Shown here: positions 1 through 7,118 of the stretch, one piece after another
How the letters are laid out: each line of letters starts with the position of its first letter
Position numbering within the stretch: the stretch's first letter is position 1
NCBI GenBank assembly: GCA_035715725.1
Contig: DASTKT010000208.1
Coordinates: 1 to 29,054 of the forward strand
DNA length: 29,054 bases
Direction: 5' to 3'
Source of the DNA: JADGGV01 sp035715725
GTDB lineage: Bacteria; Gemmatimonadota; Gemmatimonadetes; Longimicrobiales; RSA9
Made by a program: the position numbers and the translations under genes
Notes under the pieces: model-generated
Database searches by the model: none
What the model saw: only the letters and a program-made list of their open reading frames with translations
What the model was told of the DNA's origin: nothing

Positions 1-723
1 GGCCATGGCGGCGACGCCGTCGCCGGCGTGGGCGGCGCGGGCGAGCGCGGCGTCCTCGGGGATCGTGCCGGCGAGCGCGACGATGCGCTGGAGGAAGCGG
101 GCGGCGGCGGCGCGCACGGCCTCGTAGGCGGTGGACGGCCCCGAGCCGCGGTTGACGACGATGTCGACGGCCAGCTCCGGCTGCCGCTCGGCGAGCACCT
201 TCACGAGCGCGAACGTGGCGGCCGCGGAGATCCGGTCCTCGGCGGTGACGGCGAGGAAGCGGGCGGCGCCGGCGTCGCAGGCGGCGGCGATGCTCTGGAG
301 CGTCGAGCCGGCGTCCACGACGACGAGCGCATACTCGCCGTAGGTGGCCGCGAGCCGGCGGTAGAGGGCGCGCTGCTCCGCGCCGCCGAGGGGCGCGTCC
401 GCCGCGGTCGCGCCGGTGAACCAGAGGTCGGGCGCGAGCGGCGCGCGGAGGTCGAGCGGGCCGGTGGCCGCGCCGCGGAGCGCCTCGAGCCCGGGGAGCT
501 CCGGCAGGCCGAGCAGCATGCGCAGCGTGCCGGCATCGTCGCCGGCGTCCACGAGGAGCGTCGGGCCGAGCGCGGCGGCGCCCCAGGCGATGAGGGCGGC
601 GACCGTGGACGCGCCCGCGCCGCCCTTCCCTCCCCCGACCACGACGACGTTGTGGCGGGTGGGCCGGCCGGCGGGTCCCCGCGTGGCGAGGTAGCGGCGG
701 ACGACGTCGAGCTGGCCGTTCAT
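1..723 (-). CDS. flhG: FlhG/MinD-like ParA-family ATPase (3' end outside window)
   Basis: The first 241 residues are visible and the C-terminus lies beyond the left edge. FlhG is the MinD-type ATPase that works with FlhF to set flagellar number and place. Visible motifs are a P-loop region at about residues 30-40 (GGGKGGAGAST), LLVDA near 56-60 (Walker A' position), LVVVDAGS near 133-140 (Walker B) and an IPED motif near 221, as expected for the family. The ATG at 723 overlaps the flhF stop codon (ATGA), which fixes the start. The signature lysine (K33) is present, but the second P-loop lysine of the KGGVGKT pattern is Ala38. This resembles the CpaE/TadZ branch of the family more than classical FlhG. 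The name FlhG therefore rests on position after flhF as well as fold. Confidence 0.82.
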   Translation of the reverse strand, partial: MNGQLDVVRRYLATRGPAGRPTRHNVVVVGGGKGGAGASTVAALIAWGAAALGPTLLVDAGDDAGTLRMLLGLPELPGLEALRGAATGPLDLRAPLAPDLWFTGATAADAPLGGAEQRALYRRLAATYGEYALVVVDAGSTLQSIAAACDAGAARFLAVTAEDRISAAATFALVKVLAERQPELAVDIVVNRGSGPSTAYEAVRAAAARFLQRIVALAGTIPEDAALARAAHAGDGVAAMA

Positions 724-1541
724 ACGGCCATGCGCAGCGCGGCCGGCGCCGGCGCGCCGAGCGACTCGAGAAGCCGCGCGGCCGCCGGACGGAGATCGCT
801 CGGGACCTCCTGGCCGTCGGTGACCCAGCGGGCGGGGAGCCCGATGCGGTCGGCCAGCTCGGCGACGCCGTCCTCGCCCGGGACCTCGTCGAGCTTCGTC
901 AGGAGCAGGTGCGTCGTGCCGCAGCGGCGGAACGCCTCGGCCATGGCGAGCGCGACGTCGGCGCGGAGCCCGGCGGGGAGCGCGAGGTGGACCTCGTCGG
1001 GATCGAGCGCGGCGAGCAGCCCGCGCCACTCCTCGGCCTCGCCGCCGCGCGGGCTGCGCCCGGGGGTGTCGACGATGACGACGTCGCATTCGGACAGACG
1101 GCGGAGCGCGCCGGGGATCTCGGCGGCGTCGTAGACGACCTCGAACGGCAGGCCGGCGATGTCGGCGTAGGTCTGGACCTGCTCGAGCGCGGCGACGCGG
1201 AACGTGTCCAGCGTGACGAGGCCGGCGCGGACATCGCCGAAGCCGCGCGGGTGCAGCGCGAGCTTCGCCGCGGTGGTCGTCTTCCCGGCGCCGGTGGGTC
1301 CGACGAGGGCGACGACGTAGGGGCGCGGCTCGCCGTTGCGGACCTTGCGCGGCGGCTCGGCCTCGAGGCGGGCGCGGAAGCGCTCGACGGCGCCGGCGTC
1401 GGCGACGACGACCTCGAACAGGTCGCGGCCCTGATGGCGCACGCGGCGCGTGGCGAGGATGAGCGCGTCGTCGCCTCGGGCGGCGCTCACGTCACGGAGG
1501 AGGCGGCTCAGCTCGGGGCCGCGGAACGTCTCAAGCTGCAT
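720..1541 (-). CDS. flhF: FlhF, SRP-type GTPase for flagellar placement, short form
   Basis: A 273-residue protein with the SRP GTPase motifs of FlhF: G1 GPTGAGKTTTAAKLA at 81-95, DTFRVAALEQ at 112-121, DTPGR at 158-162 and TKLDE at 215-219. FlhF is a membrane-associated GTPase that marks the site where the first flagellar components assemble, usually regulated by FlhG, whose gene follows with a 4-nt overlap. Residues 1-50 resemble the FlhF N-terminal B domain (ending in a LILATRRV...LFEVV pattern). The linker and helical N domain that normally separate B from G are nearly absent, so the protein is roughly 100 residues shorter than common FlhF. The ATG at 1541 lies inside the end of flhA (11-nt overlap). 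Confidence 0.93.
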   Translation of the reverse strand: MQLETFRGPELSRLLRDVSAARGDDALILATRRVRHQGRDLFEVVVADAGAVERFRARLEAEPPRKVRNGEPRPYVVALVGPTGAGKTTTAAKLALHPRGFGDVRAGLVTLDTFRVAALEQVQTYADIAGLPFEVVYDAAEIPGALRRLSECDVVIVDTPGRSPRGGEAEEWRGLLAALDPDEVHLALPAGLRADVALAMAEAFRRCGTTHLLLTKLDEVPGEDGVAELADRIGLPARWVTDGQEVPSDLRPAAARLLESLGAPAPAALRMAV

Positions 1542-3630
1542 TGGGCACCTCCCAGGTGGCGACGGCCTGCAGGTTCACCTGCGGCGGCAGCTCGGCCAGC
1601 GAGAGCACGGGGATCGTGGGGAGCACGGGCTCGATGAGGCGGCGCACGCCGACGCGGAGCGCGGGCGGCGTGAGCAGCGGGACGGGGCGGCCGTCCGCGG
1701 AATGGTTGCGGGCCAGCAGGTCGAGGCGGCGCAGGAGCGCCGTGAGCTGGTCCGGGTCCATGGCGAGCGCGTTCTCGGTGCGCGCGCTCCTGGGCGAGAA
1801 GAAGCCCATGAGCGCGGCCTCGAGGCGCGGCCCGACGTTCAGCACGTGGATCGTGCCGGAGTCGTCCGCGAACTGCTCGGCGATGGCCTTGCCGAGCGCG
1901 CGGCGCACGTGCTCCGTCAGCGCCTCGGGGTCCTTCGTCAGCTCGGCGGCGTCGGCGATGGCCTCGAGGATCGTGACCAGGTCGCGGATCGGGACGCGCT
2001 CGCGCAGCAGCCGCTGGAGCACGCGGTGCAGCACGCCGAGCGAGACCTTGGCGGGCACGACTTCCTCGACGAGCGCCGGGTACGTCTGCTTGAGCGTGTC
2101 GACCATCTCCTGCACGTCCTGCCGGCCGAGCAGCTCCGCCGCGTTCGTCTTCAGCGTCTCCATGAGGTGCGTGGCGACGACGGTCGAGGCATCCACCACG
2201 ACGTAGCCGGCGGACTCGGCGTCGAGCCGCTGCGCCGGCTGCACCCACACGGCGGGCATGCCGAAGCTCGGGTCCTTCGTCGGGATGCCGGCGACCTCGT
2301 GGAGCACGGCGCCGGTGTCGAGCGCGAGGACGAGGCGCGGGAGCACCTCGGCGCGGGCGATCTCGCTGCCGCGCAGGCGGATCACGTACTCGTTCGGCGA
2401 GAGCCGGACGTCGTCGCGGATGCGGATCGGCGGAATGAGCACGCCGACGTCGAGCGCGGCCTGCTTCCGCAGCAGCCGGATCCGCTCCATCAGATCGCCG
2501 CCCTCGCGCTCGTCGATGAGCGGGATCAGCGCGTAGCCGACCTCGAGCTCGACGGGGTCGATCTGGAGCAGGTCGTGGACGGGCGAGTCGTTCTGCGGCC
2601 GGGCGTCGGCGCCGGCGGCCAGCTTCCCCGCCGCGGCGGGCGTGACCTGCGCCTGCTGCGCCCGCTGCTTCTCGCGGAGCTGCGCGGCGCGGGCTCCTGC
2701 CGCGGCCATGCCGCCGAGCGCCAGGAAGGGGAGCATCGGCAGGCCGGGCGCGAGCGCGAGGGCGCCGAGCGCGCCGGCGGTGATCCAGAGCGCCTTCGGC
2801 TTCCCGGTCATCTGGGAGGCGAGCGCGGTGCCGACGTGCGTGCCGCCCGCCGAGTGCGTGACGATGATGCCGGCGGCGGTGCTGACGATCAGCGCCGGGA
2901 TCTGGGTGACCAGGCCGTCGCCCACCGTGAGCACGGTGTAGTGCGAGAGCGCCTTCGAGATCGGCATCCCGCGCTGCACGACGCCGATGAAGATGCCGCC
3001 GACGATGTTGATGCCGGTGATGAGGAGGCCGGCCACCGCGTCGCCGCGGACGAACTTGCCGGCGCCGTCCATCGCGCCGTAGAAGTCCGCCTCGCGCGAG
3101 ATCTGCTCGCGGCGGCGGCGCGCCTCGGTGTCGTCGATGAGCCCGGCGGAGAGGTCCGCGTCGATGCTCATCTGGCGGCCGGGCATGGCGTCGAGCGTGA
3201 AGCGGGCGGCCACCTCGGCCACGCGCCCGGCGCCCTTCGTGATGACGATGAAGTTGATGGCGACGAGGATCAGGAAGATCACGACGCCGACGGCGTAGTT
3301 GCCGCCGATGACGAAGTTGCCGAACGCCTCGATGATGCGGCCGGCCTGCCCCGCGCCCAGGATGAGGCGCGTGGAGCTGATGTTCAGCGCCAGGCGGTAG
3401 AGCGTCATGAGCAGGAGCAGCGTGGGGAAGGTGCTGAACTCCAGCGGGTCGGTCGTATAGAGCGAGACGAGCAGCACGACCAGCGCGGCGGCGAAGCTCG
3501 TGGCCAGCGCCAGGTCGAGGAGGAGCGGCGGCAGCGGCAGGACGAGGAGCGCCAGGATCGCGACGACCGCGACCACCACGGCGATCTCGGCGTGCCTCCA
3601 CCAGCGCGACGGGGTCACGGCGGCGCTCAT
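1531..3630 (-). CDS. flhA: FlhA, flagellar export gate protein
   Basis: A 699-residue protein, the usual size for FlhA, the nonameric export-gate protein of the flagellar type III secretion system. Hydrophobic segments fill roughly residues 14-310. The conserved FHIPEP-family loop lies around 136-164 (RVAEVAARFTLDAMPGRQMS followed by IDADLSAG). The soluble C-terminal ring domain, which docks chaperone-substrate complexes, follows from about 345. The start MSAAVTPSRWW at 3630 overlaps the flhB stop (ATGA) and directly precedes the first membrane segment. The same frame stays open further upstream, but that is an artefact of GC-rich DNA across flhB. The C-terminus overlaps flhF. Confidence 0.96.
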   Translation of the reverse strand: MSAAVTPSRWWRHAEIAVVVAVVAILALLVLPLPPLLLDLALATSFAAALVVLLVSLYTTDPLEFSTFPTLLLLMTLYRLALNISSTRLILGAGQAGRIIEAFGNFVIGGNYAVGVVIFLILVAINFIVITKGAGRVAEVAARFTLDAMPGRQMSIDADLSAGLIDDTEARRRREQISREADFYGAMDGAGKFVRGDAVAGLLITGINIVGGIFIGVVQRGMPISKALSHYTVLTVGDGLVTQIPALIVSTAAGIIVTHSAGGTHVGTALASQMTGKPKALWITAGALGALALAPGLPMLPFLALGGMAAAGARAAQLREKQRAQQAQVTPAAAGKLAAGADARPQNDSPVHDLLQIDPVELEVGYALIPLIDEREGGDLMERIRLLRKQAALDVGVLIPPIRIRDDVRLSPNEYVIRLRGSEIARAEVLPRLVLALDTGAVLHEVAGIPTKDPSFGMPAVWVQPAQRLDAESAGYVVVDASTVVATHLMETLKTNAAELLGRQDVQEMVDTLKQTYPALVEEVVPAKVSLGVLHRVLQRLLRERVPIRDLVTILEAIADAAELTKDPEALTEHVRRALGKAIAEQFADDSGTIHVLNVGPRLEAALMGFFSPRSARTENALAMDPDQLTALLRRLDLLARNHSADGRPVPLLTPPALRVGVRRLIEPVLPTIPVLSLAELPPQVNLQAVATWEVPNAA

Positions 3631-4715
3631 GCGAACGCGCTCCGCGCCCAATCGGGACCGCGCGCCTTGCGCTGGCGGATCACGAACGCCAGCACCTCGG
3701 CGACGGCGACATAGAGCTCGACGGGGATCGGCAGGCCGACGCGGGCCGTGGCGAGCAGCGCGCGGGCGAGCGGCTTGTTCTCGAGGACCGGCACGCCGCT
3801 CTCGTGCGCGATCGCCTTGATGCGCTCGGCGACCTTGCGCTCGCCCATGGCCAGGACGATCGGCGCCGGGGACACCTCGGGATCGTACTTCAGCGCGACG
3901 GCGATGTGCGTCGGGTTCGTGACGACGACGTCGGCGCTCGGCACGTCGCGGAACATGCGCCTGCGGACGAGGGCGCGGCCGGCGCTCCGCATGCGCTGCT
4001 TGAGCAGCGGGTCGCCCTCGGACTCCTTCATCTCCCGCTTGACCTCGTCCTTCGTCATGCGGAGCTGCCGCTCGTGCTGCCAGACCTGCCAGGCGTAGTC
4101 GGCGCCGGCGAGGCCGAGGAAGGCGAGCCCCGCGGTCATGAGCAGGTGCACGGCGTGGTCGCGCATGGCGAACAGCAGTGCCGCCGGCGACCGCTCGGAG
4201 AGCGACACCAGCTCGGGCCACGCGCCGGTCAGCGCGACGTACAGCACGCCACCGACGACGGCGAGCTTGAGCAGCGACTTCACCAGGTCGACGACCGCCC
4301 GCATGCTGACGAGGCGGCCCAGGTTCTTGTGGGGCGCGATGCGCGAGAAGTCGGGGGCGAGCGCCTCCGTCGACCAGACGCCGCGCGCCTGCGCCGCGGC
4401 GACGGCGCCGCCGACCGCGGCCAGGACGAGGACGACGGGCGCGAGCGCGGCCAGCACCTTCCAGCCGAGACTCCGCAGGAACTCGACGAGGTCGCCGGGG
4501 CCGGCCTGCGGGCCGAGCGCGGTGGACGAGACGAAGATCTCGGCGAACATGCGGGCCAGCCCCTCACCGCCGGTGTTCAGCGCCACGGCGGACGCCAGCA
4601 GCAGGAACGCGGCGGTCAACTCCGTGCTCTTCGGGACCTGACCCTTGCGGCGGGCCTCGTCGCGCCGCCGCTGGGTCGGCGCTTCGGTGCGTTCCTCGAA
4701 GGAGGCGTCGGCCAC
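3627..4715 (-). CDS. flhB: FlhB, autocleaving export substrate-specificity switch
   Basis: A 362-residue protein with four hydrophobic segments in the first 210 residues and a cytoplasmic domain bearing the autocleavage motif NPTH at 267-270 (VVVTNPTHIAVALKYDPE). FlhB cleaves itself between Asn and Pro, which lets the exporter switch from rod/hook to filament substrates when FliK signals hook completion. The N-terminus (EERTEAPTQRRRDEARRKGQ) is the family signature. Translation begins at GTG 4715, one nucleotide after the fliR stop. No upstream ATG fits. Of interest because its partner FliK in this locus is unusual. Confidence 0.96.
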   Translation of the reverse strand: MADASFEERTEAPTQRRRDEARRKGQVPKSTELTAAFLLLASAVALNTGGEGLARMFAEIFVSSTALGPQAGPGDLVEFLRSLGWKVLAALAPVVLVLAAVGGAVAAAQARGVWSTEALAPDFSRIAPHKNLGRLVSMRAVVDLVKSLLKLAVVGGVLYVALTGAWPELVSLSERSPAALLFAMRDHAVHLLMTAGLAFLGLAGADYAWQVWQHERQLRMTKDEVKREMKESEGDPLLKQRMRSAGRALVRRRMFRDVPSADVVVTNPTHIAVALKYDPEVSPAPIVLAMGERKVAERIKAIAHESGVPVLENKPLARALLATARVGLPIPVELYVAVAEVLAFVIRQRKARGPDWARSAFA

Positions 4716-4716
4716 G

Positions 4717-5508
4717 TCAGCGGCCCCCCCGCCCGGTCAGGGCGGCGAGCAGGTGGTCGACGGTGTCGGCGTAGTGCAGCGGCCAGCCGGCCACGAACGC
4801 GCCGACGAGCGGGATCGACGCCATCAGCGCGACGAGGCCGACGGCGATCTGGACCGGGTACGCGACGGCGAGCGCATTGAGCTGCGGCACGGTCCGGGAC
4901 AGGATCCCGAGCGCCAGGTTGCTGACCAGCACCGCGGCGATGACCGGCGCGGCGAAGCGGAGCCCGAGCACGAAGAGCGAGCCGCCCATGGACGCCATGG
5001 CGCCGAGGCCGGCGCGGGCGTCGACCGGCGCGCCGAGCGGGATCACCTTCACGCTGCGGACGAGCGCCTCGATGGAGAGCAGGTGCCCGCCGGAGACGAG
5101 GAGCAGCGTGAGCACGACGAGGCGGAAGAACTCCGCGAGGCTGGGCGTGCTCGTCTGCGTGGTCGGGTCCAGCGTGGCGGCGCCGGAGACGCCGGTCTGC
5201 ACGGCCAGCACGTCGCCGGCGGTCTCGGCGCCGGCGATGAGCAGCGCGGCGCCGAGCCCCATGGCGAAGCCGACGAGCGACTCGGAGGCGAAGCTCGCGG
5301 GCGTGAGCGCGGCGGTGCCGACGGACGGCGCGGCCAGCGGCAGCAGCACGACGGTGAGCAGCACGATCAGGCCGGCGCGGAGCATCTTCGGCACCACGAC
5401 GGCCGAGTAGATGGGCGCGATGAGCACGAGCGCCGCGACGCGGACGCCGAGAAGCACGGCCGCGTCCATGGCGCCCGGCGCGAGCGGATCGAAGCCCTGG
5501 CCGGTCAC
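4717..5508 (-). CDS. fliR: FliR, export gate membrane protein
   Basis: A 263-residue, strongly hydrophobic protein with the FliR pattern: N-terminal VRVAALVLIAPIYSAVVVPKMLRAGL, then GFAMGLGAALLIAGAETAGDVLAVQTG, and a central LRFAAPVIAAVLVSNLALGILSRTVPQLN. FliR forms the export gate with FliP and FliQ. The chosen start is GTG 5508, whose GTGA overlaps the fliQ stop and gives the usual short leader before the first membrane segment. An in-frame ATG at 5469 would give 250 residues. Confidence 0.93.
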   Translation of the reverse strand: MTGQGFDPLAPGAMDAAVLLGVRVAALVLIAPIYSAVVVPKMLRAGLIVLLTVVLLPLAAPSVGTAALTPASFASESLVGFAMGLGAALLIAGAETAGDVLAVQTGVSGAATLDPTTQTSTPSLAEFFRLVVLTLLLVSGGHLLSIEALVRSVKVIPLGAPVDARAGLGAMASMGGSLFVLGLRFAAPVIAAVLVSNLALGILSRTVPQLNALAVAYPVQIAVGLVALMASIPLVGAFVAGWPLHYADTVDHLLAALTGRGGR

Positions 5509-5774
5509 GAGACCAGCGTCGGCAGGCTGCGCAGCAGCTCGGCGGTGTACTTCACCGCCTCGTGCAGCGACCAGGAGAGCATGAGCAGGAAGACCGCGCC
5601 GACCGCGAAGAGCTTGGCGACGAAGGCGATCGTCTGCTCCTGGATCTGCGTCACGGCCTGGAGCACGCTCACGAGCAGGCCCACGGCGAGCGCGACCAGC
5701 AGCAGCGGCCCGGCGAGCTCGAGGCAGAGCACGAGTGCGCCGCGGGCGAGGTCGAGGACGAGGGCGTAAGGCAT
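5505..5774 (-). CDS. fliQ: FliQ, export gate membrane protein
   Basis: An 89-residue protein, exactly the family size, with two hydrophobic helices (about 13-37 and 50-75) joined by the conserved VLQAVTQIQEQTIAFVAKL stretch. Several FliQ copies wrap the FliP5-FliR1 helix in the export gate. The ATG at 5774 lies 18 nt after the fliP stop and the end overlaps the GTG of fliR. Confidence 0.95.
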   Translation of the reverse strand: MPYALVLDLARGALVLCLELAGPLLLVALAVGLLVSVLQAVTQIQEQTIAFVAKLFAVGAVFLLMLSWSLHEAVKYTAELLRSLPTLVS

Positions 5775-5792
5775 CGTCGCCTGAGGATCCCG

Positions 5793-7118
5793 TTACTTGA
5801 AGCTCGTGACCAGGCTCTGGAAGACGAGCGCCCAGCCGTCCACCAGCACGAACAGCAACAGCTTGCACGGCAGCGCGATCATCGTCGGCGGGAGCATGAA
5901 CATCCCCATGCTCGTGAGCACCGCCGAGACGACCAGGTCCACCACGATGAACGGGAGGAAGATCGCGAAGCCCATCTGGAACGCCGCGCGCAGCTCGCTC
6001 GTCGCGAACGCGGACATGAGCACCGGGAGCGAGACCTCCGCCGCCCTGGCGGGCGCGGGCTGGCCCGACATCTCGACGAACTTCGCGAGGTCCTTGTCGG
6101 GCGTCTGGCGCAGCATGAACTCGCGGAACGGGACGACGGCGGTCTTCATCATCGTCGCCTGGTCGATCTGCCCGTTCATCCACGGCTGCAGCGCCTGCTC
6201 GTTCACCCGCGAGAGCGTGGGCGCCATGACGAAGCCGGTCAGCAGGAGCGCGAGCGCGGCCAGCATCTGCCCCGGCGGCGCCGTCTGCGTACCGAGCGCC
6301 TGACGCAGGAAGTGCAGGACGATCAGGATCCGCGTGAAGCTCGTCATCAGCAGCAGCAGCGCCGGCAGCGTGGCCAGCAGGCCGATGAAGAGCACCATGC
6401 CGACGGTGCCGCTGAGGCGCAGGTCGGAGGCGTTGCCGCCGCCCAACTGCAGATCAATTCGCGGAGCGGGGCCGGCGGGCCGCGAGGGGGCGAGCGGGGG
6501 AGCGGACGCGGCGGCGGGCTGCGCGGGCGCGGCGCCGGGCTGCGCGGACGCGGCGCCGGGCTGCGCGGCGCGGGCGGCCGGGACCGGCGGCTGGAGTGCG
6601 CCGATCGCGGGCTGCGCGGCCCGGCTGGCCGCAGCGGGCTGCTGGGCGGCGCGCGCCGCGGCCTGCTGCACCTGCTGCGCCTCGCCGCGGGAGGCGAACG
6701 CCGCGAGCGTCGCGGCCAGCAGCGCCAGCACCAGCGGCGCGCCGCGCGTGACGGCGCGGAGGCGCGTCCAGACCGCCGCGCCGAGATCGCCCACTCTCCC
6801 GCTCCCCCACTCCCCCGCTCCGACCGCGGGAGCCGCGTCCGCCGACCCGGCGCCGAGCACCTCGCCCGGCGCCAGCTCGACGACCGGGCGCACGCCGCCG
6901 TCGCCGACCGAGAGCACGACGACCCGCTCGCCGATGCGCACGACGGCGAGCCCCTGCCGCTGGCCGAGCGCGAGGCGACCGAGCACCTCCATGGGGAGGC
7001 GCGGGCGGCGCGCGCCGGGCCCGCCGACCCAGCGGTGGGCGGCGCGCACGGCGAGGCCGAGGAGCGCGACGGCGATGCCGAGCGCGGCCGCCATGCCGGC
7101 GAGCGCGCCGAAGCTCAC
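5793..7118 (-). CDS. FliO-FliP fused export apparatus protein
   Basis: One open frame of 441 codons holds two proteins that are usually separate. Residues 1-25 are a membrane helix and 42-85 a FliO domain (MEVLGRLALGQRQGLAVVRI, GERVVVLSVGDG). Residues 118-148 look like the cleavable signal sequence normally found on FliP (RLRAVTRGAPLVLALLAATL, then AAFASRGEAQ). Residues 149-220 are an Ala/Gln/Pro-rich linker. Residues 221-441 are FliP, with LLLLMTSFTRILIVLHFLRQ, GTQTAPPGQMLAALAL and the conserved tail. FliP is the core gate channel and FliO its assembly chaperone. GTG 7118 overlaps the fliN stop (GTGA). Between the two domains (residues about 100-110) the DNA is an 8-bp tandem repeat at 6791-6822. 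A GTG at residue 109 inside it, preceded by GGGGGAG, could start FliP alone. Cleavage at the signal sequence could also separate the two parts. Confidence 0.88.
   Translation of the reverse strand: MSFGALAGMAAALGIAVALLGLAVRAAHRWVGGPGARRPRLPMEVLGRLALGQRQGLAVVRIGERVVVLSVGDGGVRPVVELAPGEVLGAGSADAAPAVGAGEWGSGRVGDLGAAVWTRLRAVTRGAPLVLALLAATLAAFASRGEAQQVQQAAARAAQQPAAASRAAQPAIGALQPPVPAARAAQPGAASAQPGAAPAQPAAASAPPLAPSRPAGPAPRIDLQLGGGNASDLRLSGTVGMVLFIGLLATLPALLLLMTSFTRILIVLHFLRQALGTQTAPPGQMLAALALLLTGFVMAPTLSRVNEQALQPWMNGQIDQATMMKTAVVPFREFMLRQTPDKDLAKFVEMSGQPAPARAAEVSLPVLMSAFATSELRAAFQMGFAIFLPFIVVDLVVSAVLTSMGMFMLPPTMIALPCKLLLFVLVDGWALVFQSLVTSFK
6791..6822 (-). repeat. 8-bp tandem repeat at the FliO/FliP junction
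   Basis: Four 8-bp units of pattern CCRCTCYC (plus strand) lie at 6791-6798, 6799-6806, 6807-6814 and 6815-6822, the last imperfect. On the coding strand this is GGGGGAGT/GGGGGAGC-like DNA with four runs of three or more G, which fits a G-quadruplex pattern. Because the unit is not a multiple of three, any change in copy number would shift the FliO-FliP frame. The same unit recurs at 9246-9285. Confidence 0.75.

Noticed and set aside
1450..3714. A 754-codon open frame on the plus strand across flhA/flhF
   Set aside because: It is rich in Arg, Asp, His and Glu with no domain-like sequence and lies antisense to the clear flhA and flhF genes. Such frames are usual opposite GC-rich genes.
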